A stretch of 41,261 bases of DNA from Candidatus Methylomirabilis sp. (lineage in GTDB: Bacteria > Methylomirabilota > Methylomirabilia > Methylomirabilales > Methylomirabilaceae). The notes under the pieces were generated by a model. It saw only the letters and a program-made list of their open reading frames with translations. It did not search any database and was not told the DNA's origin. The stretch lies in contig NSJM01000021.1 of the NCBI GenBank assembly GCA_002634395.1, positions 1 to 41,261 on the forward strand, given 5' to 3'. Of the stretch, positions 33,295-41,261 are shown piece after piece (the stretch's first letter is position 1; the number at the start of each line of letters is the position of its first letter). A program made the position numbers and the translations under genes.

Positions 33295-35556
33295 ATGGCG
33301 ACTGAAGGTATGCCTGAGCCGATAGTGACCCAAAGGGGGCCGCGTGGAGGAGATCGATCGCCGGGAGTCCAGATTCTCACCCATCCCAAGACTCACGAGG
33401 TATTGGGCATCCTTGGGATCGCCGTCGCCCTCTTCTTGTTGGCAAGTCTGTTGTCCTATGATTCCCTTGATCCCTCGTTCTTTAACTCCGGAGGCGGCCC
33501 CGGACATCAGGTACACAACTATGGGGGGCGATGGGGAGCGGAACTTGCCGGTGATCTTCTGGAGTTGTTGGGTGTCGGCGCGCTGGCCTTACCATTCTTC
33601 CTGGTCCTGTTGAGTTGGAGGTTTCTCAGTGCGAAGACTACCTCCTTTATCATCTGGAAGCTGGCAGGGTGCATTCTGTTCCTCCTGAGCCTCGGGCTCC
33701 TGGCCCAACTCTTCGCCAGGGCGGGGCTGCCTGTCGGTCGAGTCTGGGAACGTCCTGGGGGCTTTGTCGGCGCAGAGTTGCACCGGACCTTCAGTCCGTT
33801 AGTGGGTCGCGTAGGCCTGCCGCTCTTGGGACTGACGACCCTTGTTCTTGGCCTGGCGTGCCTGAGCAGCCGTCCGCTTGCGAGCCTCTCCTTCGGGTAT
33901 CGGGGTGTGATCGAGCGGGTAGCGGCTCGCATAAAGGAACGGCGGGCGAAAAAGGCGCAGTTGCCGGGTCGAATCAGGCCGCCCTATACTCCTCCCGCCG
34001 AGGAAGAACCTCGGATCGAGAGCCGATCGTTTCCCATGCTGACAGAGCCTGCTTCTGGGGTGGCCACAGCAGAGCCTAAAGCGTCCGCGGTCGATCCCCC
34101 TCCACAGCCGTCCTTTCCCTTTGCGATTCCGAAAGAGGGTTTTCAGACCCCGCCGCTCTCGTTGCTCGATCTGCCGGCAGGGGCGGAGAGCGGACTCTCC
34201 GATGATGAGCGGGAGGCGAACGCGCAGATCATCGAGCGTAAGCTGCTGGACTTCGGGGTTGAGGGAAGAGTCACGCAGGCGCAGCCCGGGCCTGTCATTA
34301 CCCGATATGAGATCGAGCCTGGACCCGGGATCAAGATCAACCGGATTGTTGCTTTGGCTGACGATCTGGCGTTGGCCCTGCGGGCGCTGAGCGTGCGCGT
34401 CGTGGCGCCGATTCCCGGGAAGGCGGTTGTCGGCGTGGAGATCCCGAACCGCCGTCGTGTTGTGGTGCACCTGCGCGAGGTACTCGCATCCAAGGCCTTT
34501 GAGGGATCCGCTGCACACCTGCCCCTCGCTTTAGGGAAGGACATCGCCGGCGACTCCTATGTGGTCGATCTGGGCCAGATGCCACACCTGCTCATCGCCG
34601 GGGCGACAGGGTCGGGCAAAAGTGTCTGCCTCAATGCCCTGATTGTCAGCCTGCTGTACAAGGCCACAGCAGAAAGCATCCGTCTGCTGCTGATCGATCC
34701 GAAGCGGGTAGAACTCTCCGTCTATGAAGGGATTCCGCATCTGGCTGAGCGCGTCGTATGTGATCCGAAGGAGGCGGCGAAACGGCTTCAACGCCTTGTG
34801 ATCCACATGGAAGGGCGATACAAACTGTTCGCGCGGCTCGGGGCCAGAAATATTGCCAGCTATAACCGGCTGATCCACAACGCCAGGCGGGAAGGAGGAG
34901 GCGAGGTCTTTCAACCGCTTCCCTATCTGGTGGTGGTCATCGACGAACTGGCCGATCTGATGTTGACCGCTGCCGCAGACGTCGAGCGAGCCATCGCCAG
35001 GCTGGCGCAGATGGCGCGTGCGGTAGGCATCCATTTAATCGTGGCGACGCAACGTCCTTCGGTGGATGTGATTACCGGGATTATCAAAGCCAATTTCCCG
35101 GCCAGGCTCGCATTTCAGGTCTCCTCTAAGGTCGATTCCAGGACGATCCTCGACATGAACGGCGCCGAGCAACTGTTGGGCGATGGCGATATGCTGTTCG
35201 TTCCGCCTGCAAGCTCAAAGCCGCACCGGATTCACGGATCGTTCGTATCCGATATCGAGATTAAGCGTATTGTCGATTTTCTGAAAGCGCAGGGAAAGGC
35301 CGAGGAGTTTCCATGGTCGCTGCTACCGGCTGAGGAGGAGCAGGAACCGTCAGGGAATGAAGATGATGAGTTGTATCAACAGGCGGTCGACCTTGTCGTC
35401 GCGACGCGTCAGGCGTCGATCTCCCTGATTCAGCGGCGACTCAGGATTGGGTTCAACCGGGCGGCACGGATGATCGAGCGGATGGAGCACGAACGGATCG
35501 TCAGTCGCACTGAAGGCGGCGGGCGGGAGGTCCTCGTTGAACAACGGAATCCATAG
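33295..35556 (+). CDS. ftsK: DNA translocase FtsK/SpoIIIE family
   Basis: This 753-residue protein has four N-terminal membrane helices (about 36-54, 88-107, 118-140, 172-190). A short linker comes next, then the FtsK alpha/beta motor with Walker A GATGSGKS (near 436-443) and Walker B LVVVIDELADLMLTA. The C-terminal gamma winged helix (YQQAVDLVVATRQASISLIQRRLRIGFNRAARMIERME) reads polar DNA sequences. It pumps chromosomal DNA during division. The linker is short compared with E. coli FtsK (1329 residues). GGAGGGAGG precedes the ATG. rnj ends 16 bp upstream. Confidence 0.97.
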   Translation: MATEGMPEPIVTQRGPRGGDRSPGVQILTHPKTHEVLGILGIAVALFLLASLLSYDSLDPSFFNSGGGPGHQVHNYGGRWGAELAGDLLELLGVGALALPFFLVLLSWRFLSAKTTSFIIWKLAGCILFLLSLGLLAQLFARAGLPVGRVWERPGGFVGAELHRTFSPLVGRVGLPLLGLTTLVLGLACLSSRPLASLSFGYRGVIERVAARIKERRAKKAQLPGRIRPPYTPPAEEEPRIESRSFPMLTEPASGVATAEPKASAVDPPPQPSFPFAIPKEGFQTPPLSLLDLPAGAESGLSDDEREANAQIIERKLLDFGVEGRVTQAQPGPVITRYEIEPGPGIKINRIVALADDLALALRALSVRVVAPIPGKAVVGVEIPNRRRVVVHLREVLASKAFEGSAAHLPLALGKDIAGDSYVVDLGQMPHLLIAGATGSGKSVCLNALIVSLLYKATAESIRLLLIDPKRVELSVYEGIPHLAERVVCDPKEAAKRLQRLVIHMEGRYKLFARLGARNIASYNRLIHNARREGGGEVFQPLPYLVVVIDELADLMLTAAADVERAIARLAQMARAVGIHLIVATQRPSVDVITGIIKANFPARLAFQVSSKVDSRTILDMNGAEQLLGDGDMLFVPPASSKPHRIHGSFVSDIEIKRIVDFLKAQGKAEEFPWSLLPAEEEQEPSGNEDDELYQQAVDLVVATRQASISLIQRRLRIGFNRAARMIERMEHERIVSRTEGGGREVLVEQRNP

Positions 35557-35564
35557 CTACGGTG

Positions 35565-35625
35565 CGAGGCATCATGGTTCATCCTCACCCTATACCCTGG
35601 TTGTAAGGTGCGAGGTGCGTAGTGC
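35565..35625. repeat. Dispersed repeat cluster before and into lolA
   Basis: GGTGCGAGGCATCATGG, CCTCACCCTATACCCTGG and GGTGCGAGGTGCGTAGTGCG lie in sequence between ftsK and lolA. They share the GGTGCGA and CCCTATACCC words of repeats at 7648-7719 and 20515-20550. The lolA GTG start codon is part of it. Confidence 0.5.
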
Positions 35626-36359
35626 GTAGTACGAAGCGCGGGATATCGGGCGTGGTCTTGGTCCTGCTGGGTGTCATTGTGTTAGGCGGTTTATCCCAGG
35701 CGGCAACGGACCCTACACCCCACACCCCACACCCTACATCCGTTCCTGTGTCCGCGTTGACCGCCGATGAGGTGGCCGATAAGGTCCAGGCAACCTACCA
35801 GGGGTTCGCGGACCTCCAGGGAACCTTCCTCCAGCGTGCGACGAATAAACTGAGCGGGATGACGCAAGAGGCATCAGGCCGGCTCTTCCTCAAGTGGCCC
35901 GGGAGGATGCGCTGGGAGTATGAGAAGCCGGAATCGAGACTATTCTTGATCGATGGCAAGACCCTCTGGAGCTATAGCCCATCCGAGCGACAAGCCATGG
36001 CGCAAGATGTGAGCGGCGCACTCACGACGGGCCCCATTGGGATCCTATTTGGGATGAGTAGCCTCCGACGAGACTTTCAGGTCCGACCTATCGTTCACGC
36101 GGGGACTAAGGACGGTCTTGAGTATCTCCTGGAGCTGACTCCCAAAGGGAAGGATCTGTCCTTTAAGCGGGTGATCCTGGGGGTGGATCGGGAAAGCTTT
36201 TTTATCCAGCGACTGACGGTTTTTGATCTGTATGGAAACACGACGATGGTCGAGTTGTCCAAGCAGAAGATCAACGGCGGGCTGAAGGACGAACTGTTTC
36301 AATTCTCGCCCCCGCCTGGAACGGATGTGGTGGCCCCTCTAAGGCCTGCCGTTCCATAA
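35622..36359 (+). CDS. lolA: Outer-membrane lipoprotein carrier protein LolA
   Basis: The 245-residue product has a signal peptide (about 1-28, VVLVLLGVIVLGGLSQA). The LolA fold follows: VADKVQATYQGFADLQGTFLQ, GRLFLKWPGRMRWEYEKPESRLFLIDGKTLWSYSPSERQ, and a late FQFSPPPGTDVV. LolA carries lipoproteins across the periplasm from LolCDE to the outer membrane. The GTG at 35622 sits in dispersed-repeat sequence with no clear Shine-Dalgarno. The residues just after the signal peptide (DPTPHTPHPTS) are encoded by another repeat, so the start and linker are less certain than the domain. Confidence 0.9.
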   Translation: MRSTKRGISGVVLVLLGVIVLGGLSQAATDPTPHTPHPTSVPVSALTADEVADKVQATYQGFADLQGTFLQRATNKLSGMTQEASGRLFLKWPGRMRWEYEKPESRLFLIDGKTLWSYSPSERQAMAQDVSGALTTGPIGILFGMSSLRRDFQVRPIVHAGTKDGLEYLLELTPKGKDLSFKRVILGVDRESFFIQRLTVFDLYGNTTMVELSKQKINGGLKDELFQFSPPPGTDVVAPLRPAVP

Positions 36360-36377
36360 GCCAAAAGGAGATTATGC

Positions 36378-36869
36378 ATGGCCAGTGAGGCATCCTTTGA
36401 TATTAGTTCGATAGTCGATCTGCAGGAGGTAGATAATGCCGTCCAGCAGGTGATGAAAGAGATCCAGCAGCGGTTCGATTTCAAGGGGACAGCCTGTCGA
36501 GTCACGCGGGACGAGCAAGGCCTCCTGCTCTACGCCGACGACACCTATAAGCTCAAGGCGGTGGTGGACCTGTTGGAAGCGAAGCTGGTGCGGCGAAAGG
36601 TATCTCTGAAGGCCCTTGTATACGAGACTCCTGAGTCGGCGGCCAAAGGAACCGTTCGGCAGCGCACAACGCTGCAGCAGGGTATCTCCGCCGACAAAGC
36701 GAAAGAGATTACCAGGGTGATCAGGGGGCTCGGTTTTAAGGTAACTACGCAGATCCAGGGCGACCAGATACGGGTCTCGGCGAAAAGTAAAGACGATCTG
36801 CAGGCCGTCATGCAAGCGCTCCGAGCGCACGATTTCGGTATCGACCTGCAGTTCGGCAACTATCGGTAA
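36378..36869 (+). CDS. yajQ: YajQ-family (DUF520) nucleotide-binding protein
   Basis: This 163-residue protein starts ASEASFDISSIVDLQEVDNAVQQ and contains QRFDFKGT, RQRTTLQQGISADKAKEITRVIRGLGFKVTTQIQGDQIRVSAKSKDDLQ, all diagnostic of YajQ. Some members bind cyclic di-GMP and act as transcription cofactors. A GGDEF protein gene follows 81 bp later, which fits but does not prove c-di-GMP signalling. AAAAGGAG precedes the ATG. Confidence 0.95.
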   Translation: MASEASFDISSIVDLQEVDNAVQQVMKEIQQRFDFKGTACRVTRDEQGLLLYADDTYKLKAVVDLLEAKLVRRKVSLKALVYETPESAAKGTVRQRTTLQQGISADKAKEITRVIRGLGFKVTTQIQGDQIRVSAKSKDDLQAVMQALRAHDFGIDLQFGNYR

Positions 36870-36905
36870 CGCGAATGCCTGATTCCACATTTCCCTTACT
36901 CAGCA

Positions 36906-36917
36906 AACGATATCGTT
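36906..36917. promoter_or_regulatory. 12-bp palindrome upstream of the GGDEF gene
   Basis: AACGATATCGTT is a perfect palindrome 34 bp before the start codon, in the yajQ-GGDEF gap. It could be an operator. No paired promoter boxes were clear. Confidence 0.3.
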
Positions 36918-36950
36918 CGACATTCACAATATCAAGAGGTTGCTCCGGCC

Positions 36951-38177
36951 TTGAGTAACAGTAAACCTGAACGCTATGAAGATGAGAGCCAAACAGTCCT
37001 GATTGTCGAGGACGGTACCGGCTCAGTCCTCAAGCTTCGTGAACTGCTCACGCATCGAGGGTTCTTCGTCTTGCAAGCCTCATCCAGGCAGGAGGCGCTG
37101 GATGCCATTGCCGCCGGCTGTATTGAGTTGGTAGTCTTGGATATCGGATCATACGTCTCGCTGCAGCAGCGGGCTGACCGCCTTGCGGCGGTCAATCGGT
37201 TGACCAGAGTCATCGGCGCCTCATTCGATCTCAGCGAGGTCTATCACACTTTTGTCACAGAGGTGAGACGCCTCGTTCATTACGACCGGATCGGACTCGT
37301 CTTGTGGGATGACTCAGACCACGAATTCAAGCCGCTCCGGATGACCACTGATCAGCCTATTACTGAGGAACTTGAGCATGTCTGTGCGCTGGACGGGAGA
37401 ACCGGTCTCGAATGGGTTATGCGCCAACGACACCCCTTTATCGAGCATGATCTGGCGGAATCGAGGCAATTTGTAGAGGACGAGGCGCTGCTTAAGGTAG
37501 GGATCCGATCTTCTGTTCGCCTTCCTCTCATTGCGAATGGGGAAGCGATCGGTGTCGTTTGTCTCGACAGCACCACGCCCTTCCGTTATGGAGAGCAGGA
37601 ACTTGAGATCCTGGTACCTCTGAGTGAGCAGTTGGCTATCGCGATCGAGCATGGACGCCTGTTTCAAGAGATTAACAGGTTGGCCATGACCGATGAGTTG
37701 ACGGGCCTCTTTAACCATCGCTACTTCTATCAGCAACTCGAACAGGAGCTCAGACGAACCAGACGCTACGGTCATCCGCTCTCGCTGATCATGTTGGATA
37801 TCGATCTCTTCAAGCAGTATAACGACCTCAACGGTCACCTGGCCGGTGACGAGGCCCTTCGTCGCATTGCTGCCCTGGTGAGAAACAGCACACGAGGCGT
37901 TGACATCGTTGCGCGATACGGAGGGGACGAGATCGGCATTATCCTTCCGGAAACCGATTTGCGGCAGGCCTGGGTACAGGCGGAACGAATCCGCTTTGCG
38001 ATGGAGCACGATACGTTGGGTGGGGAAAAAGCGTCTGACGGCCAGAGGCTCACCGTGAGCCTCGGCGTTGCCTGTCTCGAACCGGATATGCGCCAGGGTG
38101 AAGATCTGGTACGGGCGGCGGATACGGCACTCTATCGCTCCAAAGCCGCGGGTGGCAACCAGACCTTCGTTGTCTGA
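36951..38177 (+). CDS. Diguanylate cyclase: half receiver-GAF-GGDEF
   Basis: The 408-residue protein starts at TTG 36951. Residues 15-66 are the first half of a receiver domain (VLIVEDGTG ... ELVVLDIG, D64 in the phosphoacceptor place). The rest of the receiver, including the conserved Lys, is missing. A GAF domain fills about 90-235. The GGDEF domain follows with MTDELTGLFNHRYF, LDIDLFKQYND and active-site G324-G-D-E-I328 (variant of GGDEF). An intact inhibitory I-site RGVD (315-318) lies five residues before it. It should make cyclic di-GMP in response to a small-molecule or redox signal. The half receiver is probably non-phosphorylatable. Confidence 0.9.
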   Translation: MSNSKPERYEDESQTVLIVEDGTGSVLKLRELLTHRGFFVLQASSRQEALDAIAAGCIELVVLDIGSYVSLQQRADRLAAVNRLTRVIGASFDLSEVYHTFVTEVRRLVHYDRIGLVLWDDSDHEFKPLRMTTDQPITEELEHVCALDGRTGLEWVMRQRHPFIEHDLAESRQFVEDEALLKVGIRSSVRLPLIANGEAIGVVCLDSTTPFRYGEQELEILVPLSEQLAIAIEHGRLFQEINRLAMTDELTGLFNHRYFYQQLEQELRRTRRYGHPLSLIMLDIDLFKQYNDLNGHLAGDEALRRIAALVRNSTRGVDIVARYGGDEIGIILPETDLRQAWVQAERIRFAMEHDTLGGEKASDGQRLTVSLGVACLEPDMRQGEDLVRAADTALYRSKAAGGNQTFVV

Positions 38178-38205
38178 ACTATTCAATTGTCAGGAGGATC
38201 CTGCT

Positions 38206-39480
38206 GTGAAGAAGGGGGCAAGGGCTGAGATCCTCACGATTGGGACTGAGTTACTTCTTGGACAGACCATCGATACCAATTCAGCCTACATCGGTGAACA
38301 GCTTGCAGCAGCGGGGATCGAGGTCTACTGGAAGAGCAGTGTCGGGGATCACGAGACGAGGATCAGGGAGGTGCTTCGTACGGCGCTCACACGATCCGAG
38401 ATCGTCATTGCGACGGGGGGCCTCGGTCCTACGGAGGACGATCTGACCTGCCGAGCCATCGCTGCTGAACTGAGTCGACCGTTGATCCTCGATCAGACGG
38501 TCTTGGAGTCGATCCGCCGCCAATTTTCCGAGCGCAGGCTCGTCATGCCCAGGAACAACGAACGGCAAGCGATGATTCCGGACGGCGCTACCGTATTGCC
38601 GAACCTCTGTGGAACCGCGCCGGGTCTCGTCATCCGCCTGGGGGGTGAGAAGATGGTGGTGGTAATCCCGGGAGTTCCCTCGGAGATGCGGTCGATGCTC
38701 GACGCGCAGGTGATCCCGTATCTGTGCAAAACATTTGGTGTAAAGTCAAGGATTCGCTCTCGCACCCTGAAAACATGCGGCATCACGGAATCGGCGCTCG
38801 ATGAAACCATCAGCGACCTGATCCGCCTCTCATGCAATCCCACGATCGCGATCCTGGCCTACCCGGGAGAGATCCACATCCGGTTGACCGTGAAGAGCGA
38901 GTCGGAGACGGAGGGCGATCGACTGCTCGACGATCTTGAGACCAGGATTCGCACCCGACTGGCCGAATTTCTCTTCGGGCGGGATGAGGAACGACTTGAG
39001 GAGGTCGTGGGACGGCTCTTGCTCGATGCCAAGGCGACCGTTGCCGTTGCCGAGTCGTGTACCGGCGGGTTGGTATGTCACCGACTGACCAATCTCCCGG
39101 GAAGCTCCGCCTATTTTATTCGCGGCGAGGTGGTCTACAGCAACGAGGCGAAGGAGCGCCTGCTCGGGGTACCGCGTGAACTGATGGCAGAGCATGGCGC
39201 CGTCAGTCGGCCCGTCGCCCTGGCGATGGCTGTCGGGATGCGACAGGTCGCCGGAACGGATCTGGCGCTGGGCATTACCGGTATTGCCGGACCGGGTGGC
39301 GGCACCGCCACGAAACCGGTTGGTCTGACCTATATCGCGCTAGCTTCAGGCGACGGCGCGACCTGCTGCGAGTACCGGTTTCTGGCGGATCGGGATACCA
39401 ATAAGCTGTTTGCCTCCCAGAAGGCCCTCGACATCCTCCGCCGACATCTGCTGTCGCTTCGATATGTCGGACAGATCTGA
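38206..39480 (+). CDS. cinA: CinA family protein (MoaB/MogA-like domain + PncC NMN deamidase domain)
   Basis: The GTG at 38206 follows AGGAGG by eight bases. The longer upstream frame overlaps the GGDEF gene and is not used. The 424-residue protein has the CinA N-domain (AEILTIGTELLLGQTIDTNSAYIG ... VIATGGLGPTEDDLT). The C-terminal PncC domain has VAVAESCTGGLVCHRLTN and GITGIAGPGGGTATKPVGLTYIAL. PncC hydrolyses nicotinamide mononucleotide in NAD recycling; the N-domain is an ADP-ribose pyrophosphatase in some relatives. thpR overlaps its end by 17 bases. Confidence 0.95.
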   Translation: MKKGARAEILTIGTELLLGQTIDTNSAYIGEQLAAAGIEVYWKSSVGDHETRIREVLRTALTRSEIVIATGGLGPTEDDLTCRAIAAELSRPLILDQTVLESIRRQFSERRLVMPRNNERQAMIPDGATVLPNLCGTAPGLVIRLGGEKMVVVIPGVPSEMRSMLDAQVIPYLCKTFGVKSRIRSRTLKTCGITESALDETISDLIRLSCNPTIAILAYPGEIHIRLTVKSESETEGDRLLDDLETRIRTRLAEFLFGRDEERLEEVVGRLLLDAKATVAVAESCTGGLVCHRLTNLPGSSAYFIRGEVVYSNEAKERLLGVPRELMAEHGAVSRPVALAMAVGMRQVAGTDLALGITGIAGPGGGTATKPVGLTYIALASGDGATCCEYRFLADRDTNKLFASQKALDILRRHLLSLRYVGQI

Positions 39481-40057
39481 CGTCCAGCCCGTCTCAACGG
39501 TCCGCGCCTTTGTTGCCGCTAATCTGACTCCTGACCTCAAAGCAGCCCTGGCCATGGTGCAGGACCGGCTCAAGGCCACCAGAGTCGACGTCGGATGGGT
39601 ACGGCCGGACAACCTTCATCTGACGCTCAAATTCCTTGGGCAGGTCGAGGAGAGTCGCATCGACGCCATCAGGGACGCGATCGCTGCTGCGGCTTCCGGG
39701 TCAGGTCCGATTCGTCTGGTCTTTCAGGGTCTTGGCGCCTTTCCGCGGCCCCGCGAGGCCAGGGTCGTCTGGATCGGCCTGTCCCACGGGTCGGAGGCGC
39801 TGGCGGCGCTTCAGGCGAGGATTGAGGCAGCACTCGAGTCGCTCGGATTTGCGCGGGAGGCGCGGCCGTTCACCGCGCATCTGACGCTGGGTCGAGTGCG
39901 GGGTCCTGCGCGCCGGGAGCAATTGGCTCGTGCCATCACTGAGGCGCCCGCCGAGGCGCTGGGCGAGATGGTGCTCGATCGGATCGAGCTGATGCAAAGC
40001 AACCTGAGCGCCGGAGGCGCGCGTTACTCCATCCTGCAAAGCTTTCCGCTCGACTGA
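39464..40057 (+). CDS. thpR: RNA 2',3'-cyclic phosphodiesterase (2'-5' RNA ligase family)
   Basis: The ATG at 39464 gives 197 residues and a 17-base overlap with cinA, a common pairing. VRAFVAANLTPDLKAAL opens the domain. The two HxTx motifs are HLTLKFLG and HLTLGRVRG. The 2H phosphoesterase opens 2',3'-cyclic phosphates on RNA; ligation is the weaker reverse reaction. In many bacteria thpR follows cinA and precedes recA, but here a protease gene follows instead. Confidence 0.94.
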   Translation: MSDRSDVQPVSTVRAFVAANLTPDLKAALAMVQDRLKATRVDVGWVRPDNLHLTLKFLGQVEESRIDAIRDAIAAAASGSGPIRLVFQGLGAFPRPREARVVWIGLSHGSEALAALQARIEAALESLGFAREARPFTAHLTLGRVRGPARREQLARAITEAPAEALGEMVLDRIELMQSNLSAGGARYSILQSFPLD

Positions 40058-40093
40058 GATCCCTGACAACTGTGCAGTCCTGCGCAAAAGTGC

Positions 40094-40123
40094 TTTTCAG
40101 CTCTCACCCTGATAGGGTATAAT
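40094..40123 (+). promoter_or_regulatory. Candidate promoter of the TldD-type gene
   Basis: A perfect TATAAT (40118-40123) is 18 bp from TTTTCA (40094-40099). It lies 59 bp before the ATG, in the spacer after thpR. Confidence 0.6.
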
Positions 40124-40181
40124 TTCACTTTTGGTCCTGTATTCTTAAAAAGATCTCGACCAATGAGAGGAAGACACAGCG

Positions 40182-41261
40182 ATGGTGTCACAGCCGATGA
40201 CAGTACAGATCATCGATCAGATCAGACCGATGATCTTCGATCTTGCCACGCGCTACCGAAAGAGTCTTCGCGGCTGTCGCTACGCGGATATTCGCGTGCA
40301 GGTTGATGAAGGACAAGCGGCTGCGGCGGAGAACGGCGGGAGCAAACACAGCACCAGGGACTATGCCTTTGCGATCGGCATTCGCGCCTTGTCCGGTAAT
40401 GCGATGGTCGCGCCGGGCTATTTCGGACAGTCGCTCGGCACGGCCGACCTGGGCCGCCTGGACCAGGTGGTCAAGGAGGGACTCCGCCATGCGCATCATC
40501 GTGCCCTGGCCAACGCCGAGCGAAAGGCAGCGACCCGGGCGGAGTTCGGTCCCATAGCCGACGCGTTGAGCAGCACGACCCTTGCCCCCATCGACATCCA
40601 TCAGGATACCGTTCCTGCGCTGTTCGAGATCGACCCGCGCTCCGTCCCGTTAGATGAGCTCGTTGCGCTGACGACTGAGATCTCAAAGAGCACCCTTGCA
40701 CTCGATCCTCACGTCAAGTATACGTTCATCTCGGCCTTTACCCTGTTGACCCGGGAGTTGTTCTGCAGTTCCGAAGGGGCCAACATCGATCAGACCTTTG
40801 CCCTGACCCAGGGGACCTGCTTTATCGTAGCCCACGGCAAATCGGGTACGCAGGAGCTCTACGATTACATGGGCCACCAGCGCGGATGGGAGATCTTAAC
40901 CCAGGGAGCGCACGAGGAGTCCATTCGATTTCCGGATTTCCGGTCCTTTTGCACCAACCTTGCGAAAGACGCCGTAAGCCTGTGTAATGCCAGGCCGCTC
41001 AAAGCCACCGATCACGAGGTGGTTGTCGTGACCGACCCACACTACAATACCCTGACGGCGCACGAGATTGTCGGCCACCCGACCGAGCTGGACCGCGCGT
41101 TGAAATTGGAAACCTCCTACGCAGGCAGAAGCTGGCTGTTTCAGAACCTCCATGAGCATCAACTCGGCCAACCGGTCGCCTCTCCTCTCGTCTCAGCCTT
41201 CTCCGATCCCTCCCTTCCCGGGTATGGCCACTATAAGTACGACCACGAGGGGACACCGGCC
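40182..41261 (+). CDS. TldD/PmbA-family metalloprotease, C-terminus missing
   Basis: The frame is open from ATG 40182 to the window edge, 360 codons. The zinc motif TAHEIVGHPTE (HExxxH, about H294-H298) and DHEGTP near the end are those of TldD. The N-terminal half contains the family's substrate-like domain with LSSTTLAPIDIH. TldD/TldE proteases mature peptides such as microcin B17 and degrade CcdA; in most bacteria the target is unknown. GAGAGGAAG precedes the ATG. Whether a PmbA/TldE partner follows is outside the window. Confidence 0.9.
   Translation, partial: MVSQPMTVQIIDQIRPMIFDLATRYRKSLRGCRYADIRVQVDEGQAAAAENGGSKHSTRDYAFAIGIRALSGNAMVAPGYFGQSLGTADLGRLDQVVKEGLRHAHHRALANAERKAATRAEFGPIADALSSTTLAPIDIHQDTVPALFEIDPRSVPLDELVALTTEISKSTLALDPHVKYTFISAFTLLTRELFCSSEGANIDQTFALTQGTCFIVAHGKSGTQELYDYMGHQRGWEILTQGAHEESIRFPDFRSFCTNLAKDAVSLCNARPLKATDHEVVVVTDPHYNTLTAHEIVGHPTELDRALKLETSYAGRSWLFQNLHEHQLGQPVASPLVSAFSDPSLPGYGHYKYDHEGTPA

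Noticed and set aside
38068-38205. 46-residue N-terminal extension of CinA
   Set aside because: It overlaps the end of the GGDEF gene in another frame; AGGAGG places the start at GTG 38206 and the CinA domain begins right there.
39410-39463. Longer ThpR start at 39410
   Set aside because: The extra 18 residues are the out-of-frame copy of the CinA end; the ATG at 39464 matches family length.

Overview
The window looks like a piece of chromosome from a Gram-negative, autotrophic C1-metabolising bacterium. Three things point that way: genes of the tetrahydromethanopterin (H4MPT)/methanofuran cofactor type, a set of Calvin-Benson-Bassham (CBB) genes right beside them, and outer-membrane machinery (Mla, LolA, OmpA, PagL-like). 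This combination fits the NC10 lineage ('Candidatus Methylomirabilis'), which oxidises methane and fixes CO2 by the CBB cycle. That assignment is an inference from gene content. No rRNA, tRNA or CRISPR array was seen.

Left part (1-9333). A cofactor module comes first: a truncated ASKHA-type H4MPT/methanofuran-pathway protein, an ATP-grasp ligase (the two joined by an ATGA overlap), a divergent HisA-like protein and a 6-pyruvoyl-tetrahydropterin-synthase homologue. A CBB run follows: phosphoribulokinase homologue, GAPDH, transketolase and class II fructose-bisphosphatase, closed by a strong intrinsic terminator. A pterin-4a-carbinolamine dehydratase lies after it. The module would link C1 oxidation to CO2 refixation, but RuBisCO is not in the window and the phosphoribulokinase homologue lacks the usual catalytic Glu.

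Next (9330-14266, minus strand): glyQ-glyS, a PyrE-like phosphoribosyltransferase, a small cysteine-containing protein coupled to it, and a PagL-like outer-membrane lipid A deacylase. The accessory stretch 14267-17938 holds a dispersed palindromic repeat, a Trypco1-like protein with a coupled HEAT-repeat fragment, a Phd/PIN toxin-antitoxin pair with a clear palindrome upstream, a decayed type III methyltransferase-like remnant, and a class II Fic protein with its own promoter.

Envelope block (17946-27595, minus strand): a His-rich membrane-anchored secreted protein; LapA-like protein; CNNM/CorC-type transporter; a GH57/DUF3536 glycosidase whose start overlaps the stop of mlaD; mlaD, mlaF, mlaE and a lipoprotein (a phospholipid-transport operon); and an OmpA-type lipoprotein with four calcium-binding repeats.

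Right part (28124-41261, plus strand): galU, lon, rnj (RNase J), ftsK, lolA, yajQ, a GAF-GGDEF protein with half a receiver domain, cinA, thpR and a truncated tldD-type protease. Several short dispersed repeat families sit between genes and in two places have become coding: the C-terminal tail of Lon, and the 5' end of lolA.
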